Of a DNA stretch of 11,182 nt, positions 1-7,755 are shown in pieces. Source of the DNA: Deltaproteobacteria bacterium (GTDB lineage Bacteria; Desulfobacterota; Anaeroferrophillalia; Anaeroferrophillales; Tharpellaceae). Each line of letters opens with the position of its first letter. Positions within the stretch are counted from its first letter, which is position 1. The stretch is from assembly GCA_030640695.1 (NCBI GenBank), contig DAOWIX010000178.1, positions 1 to 11,182 on the forward strand, given 5' to 3'. A program made the translations under genes and the position numbers. The notes beneath the pieces were generated by a model that was given only the letters and a program-made list of their open reading frames with translations, was not told the origin of the DNA and did no database searches.

Positions 1-1
1 T

Positions 2-874
2 AAGAGTGTTTTTTCTGAATTTACCACTACGAACGGATGGTTTGAATACAAAAATGCTGATGGGAAATTTATCAGATCGAAAGAGGGAAAAGACGGAGAT
101 AATTTTACAACTCGAGAGTTATCATCATGGTACTGGTGCTGTAAGGTCGACGCGAAAAAGCAGGTCACGAGTAAAATTACGGCTAAACTAGTGAGAGGCG
201 GGGAAAAGCTTGTTTACGGCTTTTGTGAGATGCCGGTTCCTCTCGAAAAACTGGATGGATATCCCGGCTTCTACTTGCACATCATTGATGGCATCGCGAA
301 GCCTGCGGGGTTTGTAAAGCACGGAAAATTTGATGTTAAGACGTCATACTACGAGAGGGCAAAGGGAGAGTATCTGTTCGGTAAACTCAATGGTGATTGC
401 ACTTCTATTAATTCAGAGGGGAAAACAGGTGGGGGGGGATATGTGCATGGTCGCCGAGAGGGTGTACATGTGTCTCATCCTGATAAGGGTTGGAAAAGGA
501 GCATAACCTATAAAAATCACAGAATGGACGGATCTTACAAAGAGTACTTAAATGGGAACCTTGTTTGTGAACGCAATTACAAGAGAGGCGTTCTCGACGG
601 CCTCTGCACGGAGTATTATAGTTCAGGCCAACCTGACTCTTCAGTGAAGGAGTATGAAGCATATTATACTAACGGCATCATAACGAGTTCGGTGAAGGAA
701 TTTGGCAAGGTTGATACCGGAGGTCTTATGGTTGTCGCTGAGGGACCAGTCAAAGATGGATGTTCAACTAAGGATATTGGAACTGCGGTGGGCCAATCCA
801 AGTGTGGGCGATGGAAATATTGGGATGAAAAAGAATCTAAATATAAGATAAGACAGCATGGCTCTTGCAGATAA
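2..874 (+). CDS. MORN/YwqK-like repeat protein, 5' end missing at window edge
   Basis: Reading frame 2 is open from base 2 to the TAA at 872-874, giving at least 290 residues. A GTG at 191 is the first start-like codon that gives a sizeable ORF, but 63 plausible sense codons precede it in the same frame (including NGWFEYKNADGKF), so I treat the gene as 5'-truncated by the window. The middle holds imperfect repeats of about 20-24 residues of the form G-x-x-x-G-x-x-x-x-Y-x-x-x-G, for example around GKLNGDC, KNHRMDGSYKEYLNG and KRGVLDGLCTEYYSSG. These resemble the MORN-variant repeats of proteins annotated as YwqK-family antitoxins. That family label comes from similarity, and no toxin gene is visible beside it. 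No signal peptide can be judged because the N terminus is absent. A run of eight Gs lies at 431-438. The gene converges on the minus-strand kinase gene, with 158 bp between them. Confidence 0.7.
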   Translation, partial: KSVFSEFTTTNGWFEYKNADGKFIRSKEGKDGDNFTTRELSSWYWCCKVDAKKQVTSKITAKLVRGGEKLVYGFCEMPVPLEKLDGYPGFYLHIIDGIAKPAGFVKHGKFDVKTSYYERAKGEYLFGKLNGDCTSINSEGKTGGGGYVHGRREGVHVSHPDKGWKRSITYKNHRMDGSYKEYLNGNLVCERNYKRGVLDGLCTEYYSSGQPDSSVKEYEAYYTNGIITSSVKEFGKVDTGGLMVVAEGPVKDGCSTKDIGTAVGQSKCGRWKYWDEKESKYKIRQHGSCR

Positions 875-1032
875 TCTGGTACCCAGGGGCTTGAAGTACA
901 ATTGCCAAAATGCTACCCAATTTCCCGATTACAGTTTACTATATAAAAGTGTTGCAGTTTGCATGTTGTTGAGTTTGGCGCCCTTGTGGCTCAGTGCTTA
1001 GTTTTTTTGGTTTAGGTTTTGCCGGGTGAGAG

Positions 1033-3819
1033 TTATTGTTCCATGACCAGGCGCAACACCTCTAGCAACTGGTTTAAGGAGTATGGCTTTGTGGAGATGC
1101 CTCGGAAACCATACTCGCTATAATTTGCCATCACCGGATCATCGGCATAGCCGCTGGAGACAATCGCCCTGGCATCGGGATCAAGGGCAAGAATCTCCTT
1201 CATGGTTTCCTGGCCGCCCATGCCGCCGGGGATGGTCAGATCCATTATGATGATGTCAAAAGGTTCTTCGGCATCCAGGGCCCGCTTGTACTTCTCGAGG
1301 GCCTGATGGCCATCGTCGACCGTTTCAACCTCATAGCCACTTTTTAGCAACATTTGTAAAACCACCTCGCGGATGATCTCCTCATCGTCCATTACCAGGA
1401 TTTTGATTTTTTGCGTTGGGCTCGTGTCTCGGTTTGAAGTTTTCTCTATTTTTTCTATCGTTTTGGCTTCGGAAGCGGGAAGGAGGAGAGTGAAAATGGA
1501 TCCCTTGCCAAGTTCTGAGTTCACGTTTATATGGCCGCCATGGCGGTTGACAATTGAATAGGTAGTGGCCAGTCCGAGACCGCTACCGGTCTGCTTAGTG
1601 CTGAAGTAGGGGTCGAAAATCCGCTCAAGATGCTTTTTGTCAATGCCGCATCCTTCATCCCGCACCGTAATCTTGATATATCTCCCCTCCTGAAGGCCGG
1701 GTAGCACTTCTTCGGAAAACTCTGTGTTTTCCAAGGTTATGTAGAGATGGCCGCCAGCGGGCATGGCCTGGTTGGCATTGATTGCCAGGTTGGAGAAGAC
1801 CTGTTGTATTTGCCCCTTGTCGACGTCAGCCAACCACAGGTTGGGAGCCTGCTTGAACACCAGCTTGACATTGCTGCCGGAAAGATCGAAGCGGACAACC
1901 TCACTCACCAGTTCGCCAAGACTGACATCCTCTCTGATAGGCGCTCCGCCCTTGGCAAAGGTGAGCAGTTGTTTGGTCAGGCTGGTGGCTCGGTTCATCG
2001 ATTTTCCGGCCTCCTCAAGAGCGTAGAAGGCCGGATGATTTTTGTCCAGATACTCTTTGGCAATCGAGATATTGCCGAACAGGCCCATCAGGATATTATT
2101 GAAATCATGGGCAATGCCGCCTGCCAGGGTGCCGATACTTTTCAGTTTTTCCATCTTCTGGAGCTCTTCTTCGGCTCGTTTCTGTTCGGTTATGTCAATG
2201 GCAACCCCGATTGCAGACGTTATTTCACCGTCGTCTGCAAAAATCGGATAGCTTGAAAAAAGGGCTGGAAAGGTCTCACCTGATTTTCTGACCAGGATTG
2301 ATTCACCGCGAAAACCTTCCCTCTTGGTTCTCATTTGCTCTTGTATTTGTGGGAATTTATCAACATCCTCACGAAGATGGAGAAGGGCTACCGGTTGACC
2401 AATAATTTCTTCGGCCTGATAGCCGAAAATCTGTTCCGCGCCGGGACTGAAGTCAATAATTTTAGACTCTTTGCCATTTGCATCAGTCTTAACGAAGGAG
2501 ACATCTTTCGCCGCGGCGAAGACTTGACGGAGGTTGGCTTCACTTTGCCTGATTTTTTCTTGCATTTGGTTGGCATTTTCTGCCATTCGGTCAAACTCAA
2601 CCAGCTTAACCAAGTCCCGGTTTATCATTTCATTATGTGACGCCGCCCGGTCAAAAAAAGAGGCAAAGAGGTTGAAATCATTTTTGAGCCGGCGGTTCAA
2701 AAGGTTGAAGAAAAAGAGAAAAAGGGTGACGATTCCGATAATAATCAGAATGGAGTAAAGCAGCTTCATTTTTATCTGGCCATTTAAAGTGCTTTGCATC
2801 AGGGCGATATCGCTCTCCACATCATCAAGATAAACCCCGGCCCCCACCAGCCACAGCAACTCAGGGATTCCGTGAATAAAAGAGGTTTTGGGTGACTCTT
2901 TGCTGGGGTCGGTTAATTTTATCCACGAATAATAGATATAGTCACCCTTAGGTTTTAAGGCAGCAGCGTACTCCTGGGCAAAAAGTTCTTTCACTTTCTC
3001 AGGATTGTTGTCGAAAGCCTCCCACAATTTTTTTGTTCCATTCATTAATTCTCCATTTGAAACTAAAGCATCGCCATTGAATCTGTTAATGAAAATATAA
3101 CCTTCCTTGCCAAAGCGAATTTTGCTGATTTTTTGCAAAATCTCGGCTTTTAGAGGTTTTTCGATATCCTCGATATATATCCCGCTCCCGATTTCCCAAC
3201 TATAGGTCGGAAAAAGTTTTACGAACGTGATCTTCTTTTTAGTCTCTTTTTTCTCAAGCGGTTTATCCCATTTGTATTCGCTGAAGCCTTCGCCGGAACT
3301 GATCGCCAGAGTCAAATTCTTTTTTGCCGCTTCTCGTTTTTCCGGATTTTTTATGTCGTTAAGATGTCGGCCTTCCATTTTCGGGTAGATCGGGTGCAGC
3401 ATTGAGACGCCATCAATACGGCGGATGAAAATATATCCATTCCCGCCATCAAAACGCAGAGGCCGCAAAACCTCGATGATTATCTCCTGGATTTCAGCCT
3501 CACTTTTTGTTCCCTTGTAGCGTTTATAGATACTATGCGCTATGGCGCAGGCTTCATACACTCTTGACTTTACAGTGTTTTTTGCCAGAGACAGGCTGCG
3601 GTTTTGTTCATGGCTAATCATGGCAACGGCACGATTAACCTCTTGTTTGATTAGCTGTTTTTGCCGGGCAATGTAGTCTGTGCGCATCTGTTCTGCTCGA
3701 GAGCTGAAATCCCGGGAGGAGTCGATAATATTAAGGATCATGATACTGGCACCTATCCCGACCAGTAAAACAACCCCCAGTAACTGAACAAGCTTTATAA
3801 AACTTCTTTTTTGTTTCAT
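1033..3819 (-). CDS. Hybrid sensor histidine kinase: tandem Cache, PAS, HisKA, HATPase_c, receiver
   Basis: A 928-residue inner-membrane receptor kinase. A TM helix at about 9-31 and another at about 352-374 bracket a periplasmic region with two Cache_2-type units. The first spans about 85-215 (GNGYIFIRR, LHPIYPKMEG, then FPTYSWEIGSGIYIEDI) and the second about 230-335 (FGKEGYIFINR, then LLWLVGAGVYLDDV). The linker at about 375-420 is only weakly HAMP-like. A PAS domain follows (about 425-545), then the HisKA H-box with H571 in HDFNN. The ATPase domain carries the N-box (N677/N682), G1 DEGCGID (721-727), the F-box FDPYFS and G2 GSGLGL (745-750). A C-terminal receiver has D811/D812, phospho-acceptor D860, S888/S889 and K911. 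All catalytic residues look intact. Phosphate probably moves from H571 to D860 and on to an HPt protein encoded elsewhere, since no HPt domain or partner regulator is adjacent. The ATG has a modest GAGG eight bases upstream. The ligand is unknown. Confidence 0.93.
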   Translation of the reverse strand: MKQKRSFIKLVQLLGVVLLVGIGASIMILNIIDSSRDFSSRAEQMRTDYIARQKQLIKQEVNRAVAMISHEQNRSLSLAKNTVKSRVYEACAIAHSIYKRYKGTKSEAEIQEIIIEVLRPLRFDGGNGYIFIRRIDGVSMLHPIYPKMEGRHLNDIKNPEKREAAKKNLTLAISSGEGFSEYKWDKPLEKKETKKKITFVKLFPTYSWEIGSGIYIEDIEKPLKAEILQKISKIRFGKEGYIFINRFNGDALVSNGELMNGTKKLWEAFDNNPEKVKELFAQEYAAALKPKGDYIYYSWIKLTDPSKESPKTSFIHGIPELLWLVGAGVYLDDVESDIALMQSTLNGQIKMKLLYSILIIIGIVTLFLFFFNLLNRRLKNDFNLFASFFDRAASHNEMINRDLVKLVEFDRMAENANQMQEKIRQSEANLRQVFAAAKDVSFVKTDANGKESKIIDFSPGAEQIFGYQAEEIIGQPVALLHLREDVDKFPQIQEQMRTKREGFRGESILVRKSGETFPALFSSYPIFADDGEITSAIGVAIDITEQKRAEEELQKMEKLKSIGTLAGGIAHDFNNILMGLFGNISIAKEYLDKNHPAFYALEEAGKSMNRATSLTKQLLTFAKGGAPIREDVSLGELVSEVVRFDLSGSNVKLVFKQAPNLWLADVDKGQIQQVFSNLAINANQAMPAGGHLYITLENTEFSEEVLPGLQEGRYIKITVRDEGCGIDKKHLERIFDPYFSTKQTGSGLGLATTYSIVNRHGGHINVNSELGKGSIFTLLLPASEAKTIEKIEKTSNRDTSPTQKIKILVMDDEEIIREVVLQMLLKSGYEVETVDDGHQALEKYKRALDAEEPFDIIIMDLTIPGGMGGQETMKEILALDPDARAIVSSGYADDPVMANYSEYGFRGISTKPYSLNQLLEVLRLVMEQ

Positions 3820-3983
3820 GGAACAGGCCTCAGAGACAGTTGCAATAGTGTATGTTTGCCTGATTGATAATATTTTACGCAGCCAGTCAACGGTATAGGA
3901 GATTAGCGTTTTTTGCGAAAAAGATTAGATCTCTCAGTGTCCGTAGCACTTTTGCTCGATTCTTACAAATAAATTAGTCGTAA

Positions 3984-5189
3984 TCAAACGTTATTTTGTA
4001 GTGGTAGGGCGGCTTTTTTTTCGGACAAACCGGTCAGCAGGGGGATGATCAGGAGGCTCACACAAAAAAGGATGACACCGTTCCAGCCCTGTTTTTCATA
4101 GAGTAGGCCGGAGATCGTGATGCCGGCGCAGCCGCCGAGATAGTAGGAGAGGACGTAGAGAGCGTTGGCGCGGCCTTGGGCCTGGTCGAGTTTGCGGTTT
4201 AAGGTGCCGACCGCAGCCGCGTGGATTGTGAAAAAGCCGGCGCAGACCCCAAGCAGGCCACCAATAATAGCTGTAAGGTGAGGTTGGGTGAGAAGTGTCA
4301 GTGAAAGAGCAAATATTAGGGTGCCGCCGATCATGGTGGGGCCCGAGCCGATACGGTTGCAGAGACGTCCGGCGGCGGGGCCGGTAAAGATGCCGACGAT
4401 GTAGACCAGATAAACAAGGGTAATGGTGTCGGTTGACAGGTTAAAAGGCGCCGTGCTCAGGCGAAAGGGCAGGTAGTTAAAAAGTGAAGAGAAGATGGCA
4501 AAACTTCCCGCCGCGCAAGCGTAGATAAGACGCAGTTCGGGGCGGGTAAGTAAGTTCAGGAAAGAGATGGTTGGTTCCTGAACGGTTGATTTTTTTATGG
4601 TTTCACGAGGCAGATTGCGCAAGGCGGTAATTACGGTTATTAGAATCAGGCCAGCGGCGCCAAGAAGTGCTAAACGCCAGTTGAAAAAACTATCAACCCA
4701 GCTGCCTAAAAGACGCCCGCCGAGACCGCCGCAGACGGTGGCCGAAACATATGAACCCATGACTAAATTGAGGCGGTCGAGGGGCAGGGTTTTAGCCAGG
4801 TAGGCAGCCAGGCAGGTGGTCAGAGCCGGAATGAAGAGCCCCTGCAGGAAGCGGGCAGCGATAAAGAGTCCGAGATTGTTGGTGAGGGCGCAGATCAGGC
4901 CGCCGCAAGCAACCATGATCCCGCCGCCCAGAATGATAGGCTGAATCTGGATTCTATCGGCCAGCGCCCCGAAAGGCAGATTGGTGAGTGTGATCCCTAA
5001 GATAACAGCCGAAACGCTGGTTGAAATTAAAACCATTGAAGTGGCAAATTCAGCCTGTAAAACCGGTAGCAGGGGTTGCGTGATATAGATATTGGTAAAA
5101 GATGCCGCAACCAGGGCAAAGACGGTCAGCTGAAGACGGAGGTAGCTTGGTGTGGTCAAGGTTGGAGATGGTTTAAGTGAGGGATTCAT
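3984..5189 (-). CDS. Major facilitator superfamily permease, YnfM-like (DHA1-type efflux)
   Basis: About 401 residues with roughly twelve hydrophobic segments, typical of a 12-TM MFS carrier. Family features include an early ITQPLLPVL segment after TM1, the loop 2-3 signature as a degenerate GALADRIQIQPI, FNWRLALLGAAG in mid-protein, and YVLSYYLGG plus GWNGV near the C terminus. These recall E. coli YnfM and arabinose-efflux-type permeases as I remember them. The likely role is proton-coupled export of a small molecule; the substrate cannot be told. The frame can be extended to a GTG at 5273 (429 residues). I prefer the ATG at 5189 because the extra 28 residues are unremarkable and the extension would run through a perfect 11-bp inverted repeat. 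Neither start has a good Shine-Dalgarno sequence, so the choice is tentative. The gene lies 164 bp upstream of the hybrid kinase on the same strand and diverges from the plus-strand operon. Confidence 0.88.
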   Translation of the reverse strand: MNPSLKPSPTLTTPSYLRLQLTVFALVAASFTNIYITQPLLPVLQAEFATSMVLISTSVSAVILGITLTNLPFGALADRIQIQPIILGGGIMVACGGLICALTNNLGLFIAARFLQGLFIPALTTCLAAYLAKTLPLDRLNLVMGSYVSATVCGGLGGRLLGSWVDSFFNWRLALLGAAGLILITVITALRNLPRETIKKSTVQEPTISFLNLLTRPELRLIYACAAGSFAIFSSLFNYLPFRLSTAPFNLSTDTITLVYLVYIVGIFTGPAAGRLCNRIGSGPTMIGGTLIFALSLTLLTQPHLTAIIGGLLGVCAGFFTIHAAAVGTLNRKLDQAQGRANALYVLSYYLGGCAGITISGLLYEKQGWNGVILFCVSLLIIPLLTGLSEKKAALPLQNNV

Positions 5190-5237
5190 AAGAATTGACC
5201 ATAATGAAGTAATTTTTTCTTGCAGATAACATAGTTT

Positions 5238-5268
5238 GTTGAAAAAGACTCGATGATTCTTTTTCAAC
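5238..5268. repeat. Perfect 11-bp inverted repeat upstream of the permease gene
   Basis: GTTGAAAAAGA at 5238-5248 is exactly complementary to TCTTTTTCAAC at 5258-5268, with a nine-base spacer. It lies 49 bp upstream of the preferred permease ATG, in the spacer between divergent genes. Neither strand has a T-run after the right arm, so it does not look like an intrinsic terminator. It could be an operator for a dimeric repressor of the efflux gene or a stable hairpin in the mRNA leader. No regulator gene is adjacent to test this. Confidence 0.6.
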
Positions 5269-5307
5269 TTCACTTCGAAATCTTTGCATCTATATCATCA
5301 TCATTAG

Positions 5308-5336
5308 TTGCTATAAAAAAATATTTACGTTACTAT
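5308..5336 (+). promoter_or_regulatory. Candidate sigma70-type promoter for the five-gene operon
   Basis: TTGCTA at 5308-5313 and TACTAT at 5331-5336 are separated by exactly 17 bases. Each box matches four of six consensus positions. The spacer is very AT-rich (A7 run) and the -10 box lies about 60 bases before the ATG of the Cache-AlbA_2 gene. This is a pattern match in AT-rich DNA and could be fortuitous. Confidence 0.35.
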
Positions 5337-5396
5337 CCGATCCCGATTAAATAGCTGGATTCAATAAGAATGTAACTGATTAATGATGGCGGAAAA

Positions 5397-7067
5397 ATGA
5401 CAGAAAGCAAAGACTCAAAGTACTCCTTCTCACGGTTGCATAAATTCTTGAGGATCGTTCCCTGGTTGCTTCTTTTGTTGACGCTGGTGGTCACCTCATT
5501 GACTGTTTACCAGGCCTTGCAGGCCAAAGAAGGGCTTTTCCGGGCCTGGATGATGGAACTGTCATATAAGAAACGGGTTGAGTTTAAACGTTTTGTTGAT
5601 CCGGTGGTGACTTCATTGCGGATTGCCGGAGAGTGGGGCGCTGAGAATGGCTTAGATCTGGAAAAAAGTGATCAGATAAACAATTATTTTATACCGACGC
5701 TGAAAAATATCCCGCAAATCCATGCTCTAATTATTGCTAATAGTAGTGGCCAGGAGTACTACCTGCAACGCGTAGGTAAAGGCTGGCAAAGCCGCAGTCG
5801 AGATCCGTCGCGTTGGCAAGGAAAAGTTCTGCGACACAGTTGGCATGATGGGGGCCCTGTTGGAGAGGGAGACTTTAGTGAAAGCGATTATGATCCGCAA
5901 CAACGCCCCTGGTTTAAAGGGGCATTGTCGAGCGCAGGTGGAGAGGAGATTTTCTGGACCTCACCATATCGGTTTTTCTCCAATGGCCAGATCGGGGTTA
6001 CCGCCTCCTTACGTATTCCGGGTTTAGAGGCTGGCTTGAGCACAGAATCTGTCGTCGCTTTTGATGTCTTACTCTGTGACCTTTTGGCTTGGACCTCTGA
6101 GTTAGAGTTGGGTGCCGAGGGTCGGGCTTTTATGATATCGGAGACCGGCCAGGTTTTAGGGCTGTCGCAAGGACAGTGTCGGGAGTCGGGCGGAGCTCTG
6201 CCGGATGTTGAAACGTTGGCTGACGAGGGTTTTGGGCCGGCTCTTGCCAAGTGGCAGCGCGCATCGACAAAGGCTGAGCAGGTTTTTTCTTTTCGGACGG
6301 CTGGCAAGCCTTGGTGGGCTGGCTTTGCGGTTTTGGAAATTGGTGACCGTCATCTCTGGTTGGCGGTGGTCTTGCCGGAGAAAGATATTTTGCAGATTGC
6401 CGACTATCCCGTAACCTTTTTCCGGATACCGTTGATTATCCTGGTGGTTGGCGGCTTACTCTTTTTCTTTTCTCTCTTTTTTGTCCGCCGGCATCTGCAT
6501 TCTCTGGAAGATCTGCGTACCGAGAACCGCCGCTTGATTGAAGAGGAGTTGCAAAGAGAGGCGGTTCTGGATAATCCGGGGCAAAGGATTTACGAACTCA
6601 TTAAAGCGGGTGAGAGTGAGCGACTTGAATTTAAAGCAACAGTTCGTTGGAACTTGCGCGAAGACCGTGCCGGTAAGGAGATCGAGATCGCCTGGTTAAA
6701 GGGGGTTGTCGGTTTTCTCAATACTGAGGGAGGGGTTTTGTTGATCGGGGTCGAGGATGATGGTAAGGTGGTCGGTCTTGAACGCGACAATTTTGTCAAT
6801 GATGACAAATGTCTGCGTCATATCGACAGCCTGATCAGTACTCATATCGGGCTTGAATTTTCTCGTTTTATCCACTTTGCGATTGTTGAGATCGATGCTA
6901 TGAAGATTGTCGAAATCCGTTGTCAAATCTCCGAGATCCCAGCTTTTCTCAAAAAGGGGGAGGTCGAAGATTTCTTTATTCGTACTGGTCCTGCCAGCCG
7001 CAAACTGAAACCGAGCCAGATTATCAAGTATTTAGCAAGCCGCAAGGTGAAAACCTCCGATGCCTAA
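5397..7067 (+). CDS. Membrane Cache receptor fused to Schlafen-type AlbA_2 domain
   Basis: 556 residues. A short cytoplasmic N terminus leads into TM1 (about 18-40). A large periplasmic region follows (about 45-335) with the dCache_1-style signature YDPQQRPWFKGA at 165-176, where small ligands usually bind. TM2 (about 341-363) is followed by a charged, probably coiled-coil linker (364-395) and a C-terminal AlbA_2 domain (about 400-530). AlbA_2 hallmarks are GESERLEFK at 405-413, FLNTEGGVLLIGVEDDG at 440-456 and FFIRTGPASRKL near the end. AlbA_2 is the Schlafen-core fold, found in DNA/RNA-binding and nuclease proteins and often annotated as a putative DNA-binding or ATP-binding protein. The protein looks like a one-component transmembrane receptor acting on nucleic acid, which is inference. 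The start follows a weak GGCGG four bases upstream. It is the first gene of the operon and its end is 55 bp before the lipoprotein ATG. Confidence 0.88.
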   Translation: MTESKDSKYSFSRLHKFLRIVPWLLLLLTLVVTSLTVYQALQAKEGLFRAWMMELSYKKRVEFKRFVDPVVTSLRIAGEWGAENGLDLEKSDQINNYFIPTLKNIPQIHALIIANSSGQEYYLQRVGKGWQSRSRDPSRWQGKVLRHSWHDGGPVGEGDFSESDYDPQQRPWFKGALSSAGGEEIFWTSPYRFFSNGQIGVTASLRIPGLEAGLSTESVVAFDVLLCDLLAWTSELELGAEGRAFMISETGQVLGLSQGQCRESGGALPDVETLADEGFGPALAKWQRASTKAEQVFSFRTAGKPWWAGFAVLEIGDRHLWLAVVLPEKDILQIADYPVTFFRIPLIILVVGGLLFFFSLFFVRRHLHSLEDLRTENRRLIEEELQREAVLDNPGQRIYELIKAGESERLEFKATVRWNLREDRAGKEIEIAWLKGVVGFLNTEGGVLLIGVEDDGKVVGLERDNFVNDDKCLRHIDSLISTHIGLEFSRFIHFAIVEIDAMKIVEIRCQISEIPAFLKKGEVEDFFIRTGPASRKLKPSQIIKYLASRKVKTSDA

Positions 7068-7105
7068 ACTGAAATTACGGTTTTTAAATGGTATTAATTT
7101 TTATT

Positions 7106-7120
7106 GGAAGGAAGTGAAGG
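7106..7120 (+). promoter_or_regulatory. Ribosome binding region deciding the lipoprotein start
   Basis: The purine-rich stretch GGAAGGAAGTGAAGG lies directly before ATG 7123, with AGGA ten bases from it. An ATG at 7060 in the same frame has no comparable signal and would place 21 polar residues before a clean lipoprotein signal peptide, so 7123 is favoured. Confidence 0.6.
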
Positions 7121-7122
7121 TC

Positions 7123-7731
7123 ATGAGAAAAGTCTTATTTTTACTACTCTTTAGTGTTTTGTGTCTGGCTTCCTGCTCGTCAACCAAGGTTACCGGGGTG
7201 TGGCAGGATGAAAACTATAGCGGTAAGCCGTTTGAAAAAATTTTGGTGGTCAGTATCTTTCTTGATGAAGAGAATGGTCGCATGAGTGAACTCCAGTTGG
7301 CTCGGCAACTTCGCCAGAAAGGAGTTTCTGCCAGTGCCGGTCATGTTGTCTTGCCAACCGGGAGCCGCTCTTCGGTTGAGACGATCACCGGAGCCATCGG
7401 CCAGCATGCTTTTGACGGGATTTTAATCTCTCGTATCGCCGACCGGCTAGAGAAGACCCGGGTTACCGCGCAAGGTGCTTGTAATAGCCGCTGGGATAGC
7501 GACTATCGACAGAACCAGAGATATTCACTCTCTCCCTGTAAACCAGGTTCTCTGTCCCAGACGACTGCGGTATACGGCCTTGAGACCAATCTCTACAGCA
7601 CCAAAGACGGGGCTCTGGTAATCTCTCTGGCTTCGGAAACTTCCGCTGACCGGCCCACCGACGACCTTATAAAAGATTTTGTCAAGAGCGTCGTTGATAG
7701 TCTGAACAGTTCCGGCCTGTTGGCTAAGTAG
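7123..7731 (+). CDS. Putative outer-membrane lipoprotein of unknown function
   Basis: 202 residues. The N terminus is a textbook lipoprotein signal: MRK, a hydrophobic stretch LFLLLFSVLC, then the lipobox LASC with C18 as the lipidated residue. Ser at +2 and +3 argues for Lol-dependent sorting to the outer membrane. The mature part begins STKVTGVWQDENYSGKPF, then a strand-like KILVVSIF segment and a region (about 56-90) resembling the alternating helix/strand pattern of small periplasmic domains. Two further cysteines, C120 and C139, could form a disulfide in a Tyr/Arg-rich loop. I do not recognise a named family; similar CSSTKVTG-W-starting hypothetical lipoproteins occur in other Proteobacteria from memory only. 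The gene sits between the Cache-AlbA_2 receptor and the membrane ferredoxin (24-bp gap), so a role at the envelope alongside these proteins is plausible but unproven. Confidence 0.85.
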   Translation: MRKVLFLLLFSVLCLASCSSTKVTGVWQDENYSGKPFEKILVVSIFLDEENGRMSELQLARQLRQKGVSASAGHVVLPTGSRSSVETITGAIGQHAFDGILISRIADRLEKTRVTAQGACNSRWDSDYRQNQRYSLSPCKPGSLSQTTAVYGLETNLYSTKDGALVISLASETSADRPTDDLIKDFVKSVVDSLNSSGLLAK

Positions 7732-7755
7732 GGTAGAGTCTATGGGAAGTAACGT

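Noticed and set aside
6..191. 61-residue ORF at the left edge, plus strand
   Set aside because: It overlaps the better-supported frame 2 of the repeat protein, which is continuous from base 2 to 874; composition is low in recognisable features.
875..885. CTGG/CCAG mini-hairpin just after the repeat-protein stop as a terminator
   Set aside because: The stem is four base pairs and is followed by GGGG rather than a T-run.
917..930. CCAATTTCCCGATT, similar to bases 11045-11059 in the palindromic element
   Set aside because: The match is about 14 bases with one gap and does not continue; matches of this quality are expected by chance within 11 kb.
1747..2256. 169-residue plus-strand ORF opposite the hybrid kinase
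   Set aside because: It lies wholly antisense to the conserved PAS/HisKA/HATPase region of the kinase and shows no motif of its own.
5888..6307. 139-residue minus-strand ORF opposite the Cache-AlbA_2 gene
   Set aside because: It is antisense to the sensor domain and has no start signal or recognisable domain.
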